DNA of 7,501 nucleotides from Clostridium sp. UBA1056 (lineage in GTDB: Bacteria > Bacillota > Clostridia > Clostridiales > Clostridiaceae), in assembly GCA_002316385.1 (NCBI GenBank), contig DCDL01000022.1, positions 31,567-39,067 on the forward strand. The letters are read 5' to 3'. Position numbers and translations under genes: made by a program. This document shows positions 5,474 to 7,501 of the stretch, piece by piece. The notes below the pieces were generated by a model. It worked only from the letters and a program-made list of their open reading frames with translations, searched no databases and was not told where the DNA came from. Position 1 is the stretch's first letter. Each line of letters begins with the position of its first letter.

Positions 5474-7387
5474 ATGATAGTTTTAAGTTGTAAAAATATA
5501 AGTAAATACTTTGGAATAGATATAATTTTAAAGGATATTACCTTCAATATAAATGAAGGTGAAAAAATAGGATTAATAGGTGCTAATGGCGCTGGTAAAT
5601 CAACCCTATTTAAGATTTTGACTAATCAAATGGAATATGACAGCGGTGAACTGTTTATAGATAAATCAAAGGAACTGGGATATCTTTCTCAAAACCTTTC
5701 TCTTGATTCAAATAATACTATATATACGGAACTTCTTTCTGTGTTTGAATCACTGATAGACATGGAAGAAAGATTACATAACCTAGAAGAGAAAATGAAA
5801 GAACCCTATGATGCTTCTAAAGAAGAATACCATAATAAAATTATAAGGGATTATACTACCTTAACAGAAGTTTATGAAAATCGTGGAGGCTACACTTATA
5901 AGGGAGAAATTAGCCGTGTTCTTAAAGGACTTGGCTTTACTGAAGCAGATTTTGATAAATCAATATCCATATTGAGCGGTGGTCAGAAGACTAGGGTTGC
6001 CCTATGTAAGCTCCTTCTTAGAAAGCCTGAAATTCTGCTTCTAGATGAGCCTACAAACCACCTTGACCTAGATGCTATAGAGTGGTTAGAAAACTACCTT
6101 AAAGATGTTAAAGGCACTATTATAGTGATTTCCCACGATAGATTCTTCTTAGATGCTATCACTAACAAAACCATAGAGCTAATAGGTGGAACTGCCCACT
6201 GCTATAACGGTAATTATACAGCCTTTGTGGACCTTAAAGAAAAGAATAAAGAAGTTATGCAAAAGGCTTACGAGCTTCAACAGGCAGAGATTAAAAGACA
6301 AGAAGAAATTATAGCTAAATATAAATCCTTTAACCGTGAAAAAAGTGTAAGAGCTGCTGAAAGTCGTCAAAAAGCCTTAGATAAGATTGAAAGAATAGAG
6401 GCACCTATTAAAGATCCTAAGGCCTCGAAAATAAGATTTGAAACTCAAATTAAAAGTGGTAATGACGTTCTTTATGTAGAAAACTTAAGTAAAAGCTTTG
6501 GTGAAAAACTTTTATTTGAAGGTTTAAACATGGATATTAAGCGTGAAGAAAAAATTGCTCTTATAGGTGAAAATGGCCGTGGTAAGACTACTCTATTTAG
6601 AATAATCATGGATAAAATACCTTCTGATAATGGAGTTAAGGTTTTAGGTAAAAATGTATTTGTTGGATACTACGATCAAGAACAATCAAATTTAGACCAT
6701 AATAAAACTATTCTAGATGAGGTATGGGATGACTTTCCGCACATGACTACTACCGAAATACGTTCTGCTCTTGCAGCCTTCCTATTTACGGGGGATGATG
6801 TATTTAAGCAAATATCTAAGCTAAGTGGTGGAGAGAAATGTAGAATTAACTTACTAAAGCTAATGCTTTCTAAATCTAATTTTCTTCTTCTAGATGAGCC
6901 TACAAACCATCTAGATATTATCTCTCGTGAAGCTTTAGAGGACGCTATCTTAAACTATGATGGCACTATAATTCTCATATCCCACGATAGATATTTCTTA
7001 AATAAAATCATAAATAAAATATTCGAACTTAATGAAGATGGAGTTAAAGAGTATTTAGGTAACTATTCTTATTACGTAGAGAAAAAGAAAAACCCTTTAA
7101 GATTTGAATATATAGAAGAGGGTTCTGGCATTACCAAAACTCAGATAAAGCTAGATAAAAAGAAAAAACGTGAAGCTGAAAAAGTTGAAAAAGAAAAGGC
7201 TAATATGATTAAAACCATTGAAAATAAAATTGCAGCCACAGAAGAATCTCTAGAGGATCTTCAAGGACAGCTATGTCTTGAAGAAGTTTATTCTAACCCT
7301 GAAAAAAGTATAGAAATAAATAAAGAGATACAAAGAGTGGAAGAGGAGCTTCAAAACCTTTATGACCAATGGGAAGAATTAGCATAA
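5474..7387 (+). CDS. ABC-F family ATPase (YdiF/Uup-like)
   Basis: This soluble tandem ABC ATPase (637 aa) has no membrane segment, so it is not a transporter; ABC-F proteins act on ribosomes. ABC1 has Walker A GANGAGKST (36-44), Q73, signature LSGGQ (167-171), Walker B LLLDEP (188-193) and H221. An arm-like insert lies at about 85-150. The interdomain linker (about 245-325) has the charged helical region expected to contact P-site tRNA. ABC2 has GENGRGKTT (365-373), Q402, LSGGE (450-454), LLLDEP (471-476) and H504. A Lys/Glu-rich C-terminal coiled coil follows (about 555-637). All ATPase motifs are intact. The length and C-terminal coil resemble Bacillus YdiF and Uup-type housekeeping members more than short antibiotic-resistance members, though resistance cannot be excluded. 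The start has an AGGACGGTGA ribosome binding site. It ends with tandem TAATAA stops. It is divergent from rex and functionally separate. Confidence 0.93.
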   Translation: MIVLSCKNISKYFGIDIILKDITFNINEGEKIGLIGANGAGKSTLFKILTNQMEYDSGELFIDKSKELGYLSQNLSLDSNNTIYTELLSVFESLIDMEERLHNLEEKMKEPYDASKEEYHNKIIRDYTTLTEVYENRGGYTYKGEISRVLKGLGFTEADFDKSISILSGGQKTRVALCKLLLRKPEILLLDEPTNHLDLDAIEWLENYLKDVKGTIIVISHDRFFLDAITNKTIELIGGTAHCYNGNYTAFVDLKEKNKEVMQKAYELQQAEIKRQEEIIAKYKSFNREKSVRAAESRQKALDKIERIEAPIKDPKASKIRFETQIKSGNDVLYVENLSKSFGEKLLFEGLNMDIKREEKIALIGENGRGKTTLFRIIMDKIPSDNGVKVLGKNVFVGYYDQEQSNLDHNKTILDEVWDDFPHMTTTEIRSALAAFLFTGDDVFKQISKLSGGEKCRINLLKLMLSKSNFLLLDEPTNHLDIISREALEDAILNYDGTIILISHDRYFLNKIINKIFELNEDGVKEYLGNYSYYVEKKKNPLRFEYIEEGSGITKTQIKLDKKKKREAEKVEKEKANMIKTIENKIAATEESLEDLQGQLCLEEVYSNPEKSIEINKEIQRVEEELQNLYDQWEELA

Positions 7388-7421
7388 TAACTCTCTTAAA
7401 ATAAACTAATCTAAATAAATA

Positions 7422-7452
7422 CTGAGCATGCACTTATATTATTAACGCTCAG
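7422..7452 (-). terminator. Weak stem-loop downstream of the ABC-F gene
   Basis: CTGAGC (7422-7427) pairs with GCTCAG (7447-7452) across a 19-nt loop. On the minus strand it is followed by TATTTATTT, so it would better terminate a leftward gene entering from beyond the window than the ABC-F gene. On the plus strand it is followed by CCGTTTCGG, a tiny second hairpin without a T-tract. No strong terminator for the ABC-F gene is visible in the remaining 114 bp. Confidence 0.3.
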
Positions 7453-7501
7453 CCGTTTCGGAATATTGATTTACTAAAATATTTATTCAAGGTAAAATCT
7501 A

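Noticed and set aside
6179..6370. Minus-strand frame rich in Phe and Ser inside the ABC-F gene
   Set aside because: Antisense of the charged linker coding region; the composition is explained by that.
7449..7501. Open minus-strand frame to the window edge, ending in TGA within the CTGAGC stem
   Set aside because: Only about 17 codons are visible. The T-rich tract beyond the stem hints at a convergent gene end, but this is too little to call.

Overview
The window is low-GC DNA that looks like a chromosomal segment of a butyrate-forming Clostridium or a close relative. The reasons are AT-rich intergenic DNA, strong AGGAGG-type ribosome binding sites, and the typical clostridial block of crt-bcd-etfB-etfA downstream of rex. 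I cannot name the species from sequence alone.

Layout. Bases 1-230 carry no convincing gene. They hold a folded, plus-strand-oriented structure (about 11-105) that ends in a T-rich tract, and a 13-bp stem-loop (144-173) downstream of etfA. Four genes follow on the minus strand, transcribed right to left: crt (crotonase, 3239-4018), bcd (butyryl-CoA dehydrogenase, 2063-3202), etfB (1264-2049) and etfA (231-1238). They are separated by only 36, 13 and 25 nt, each with a good ribosome binding site, so they form one operon. The 229-bp gap 4019-4247 holds the crt promoter, a near-consensus Rex operator, a 10-bp-arm inverted repeat across the predicted start site, and a strong stem-loop whose T-tract faces the plus strand. 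Rex, the NADH-sensing repressor, is next (4248-4901, minus strand, GTG start). A 572-bp very AT-rich divergent intergenic region with tandem repeats separates it from a plus-strand ABC-F ATPase (5474-7387). The last 114 bp hold a weak stem-loop and no supported gene.

How the genes work together. Crt dehydrates 3-hydroxybutyryl-CoA to crotonyl-CoA. Bcd with EtfA/EtfB reduces crotonyl-CoA to butyryl-CoA with NADH; in clostridia this complex also bifurcates electrons to ferredoxin. Rex represses such operons when NADH is low, and its operator lies in front of crt, so the regulator is encoded directly upstream of its probable target. The 3-hydroxybutyryl-CoA dehydrogenase (hbd) that often follows etfA does not start within 230 bp downstream and must be farther away or unlinked. 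The ABC-F protein is a soluble ribosome-associated type ATPase and has no evident link to the pathway.

I found no CRISPR array, tRNA, rRNA or complete mobile element, and no clearly new multi-gene system. The least explained parts are the plus-strand structured element at the left edge, the two stem-loops between rex and crt, and the repeat cluster between rex and the ABC-F gene.
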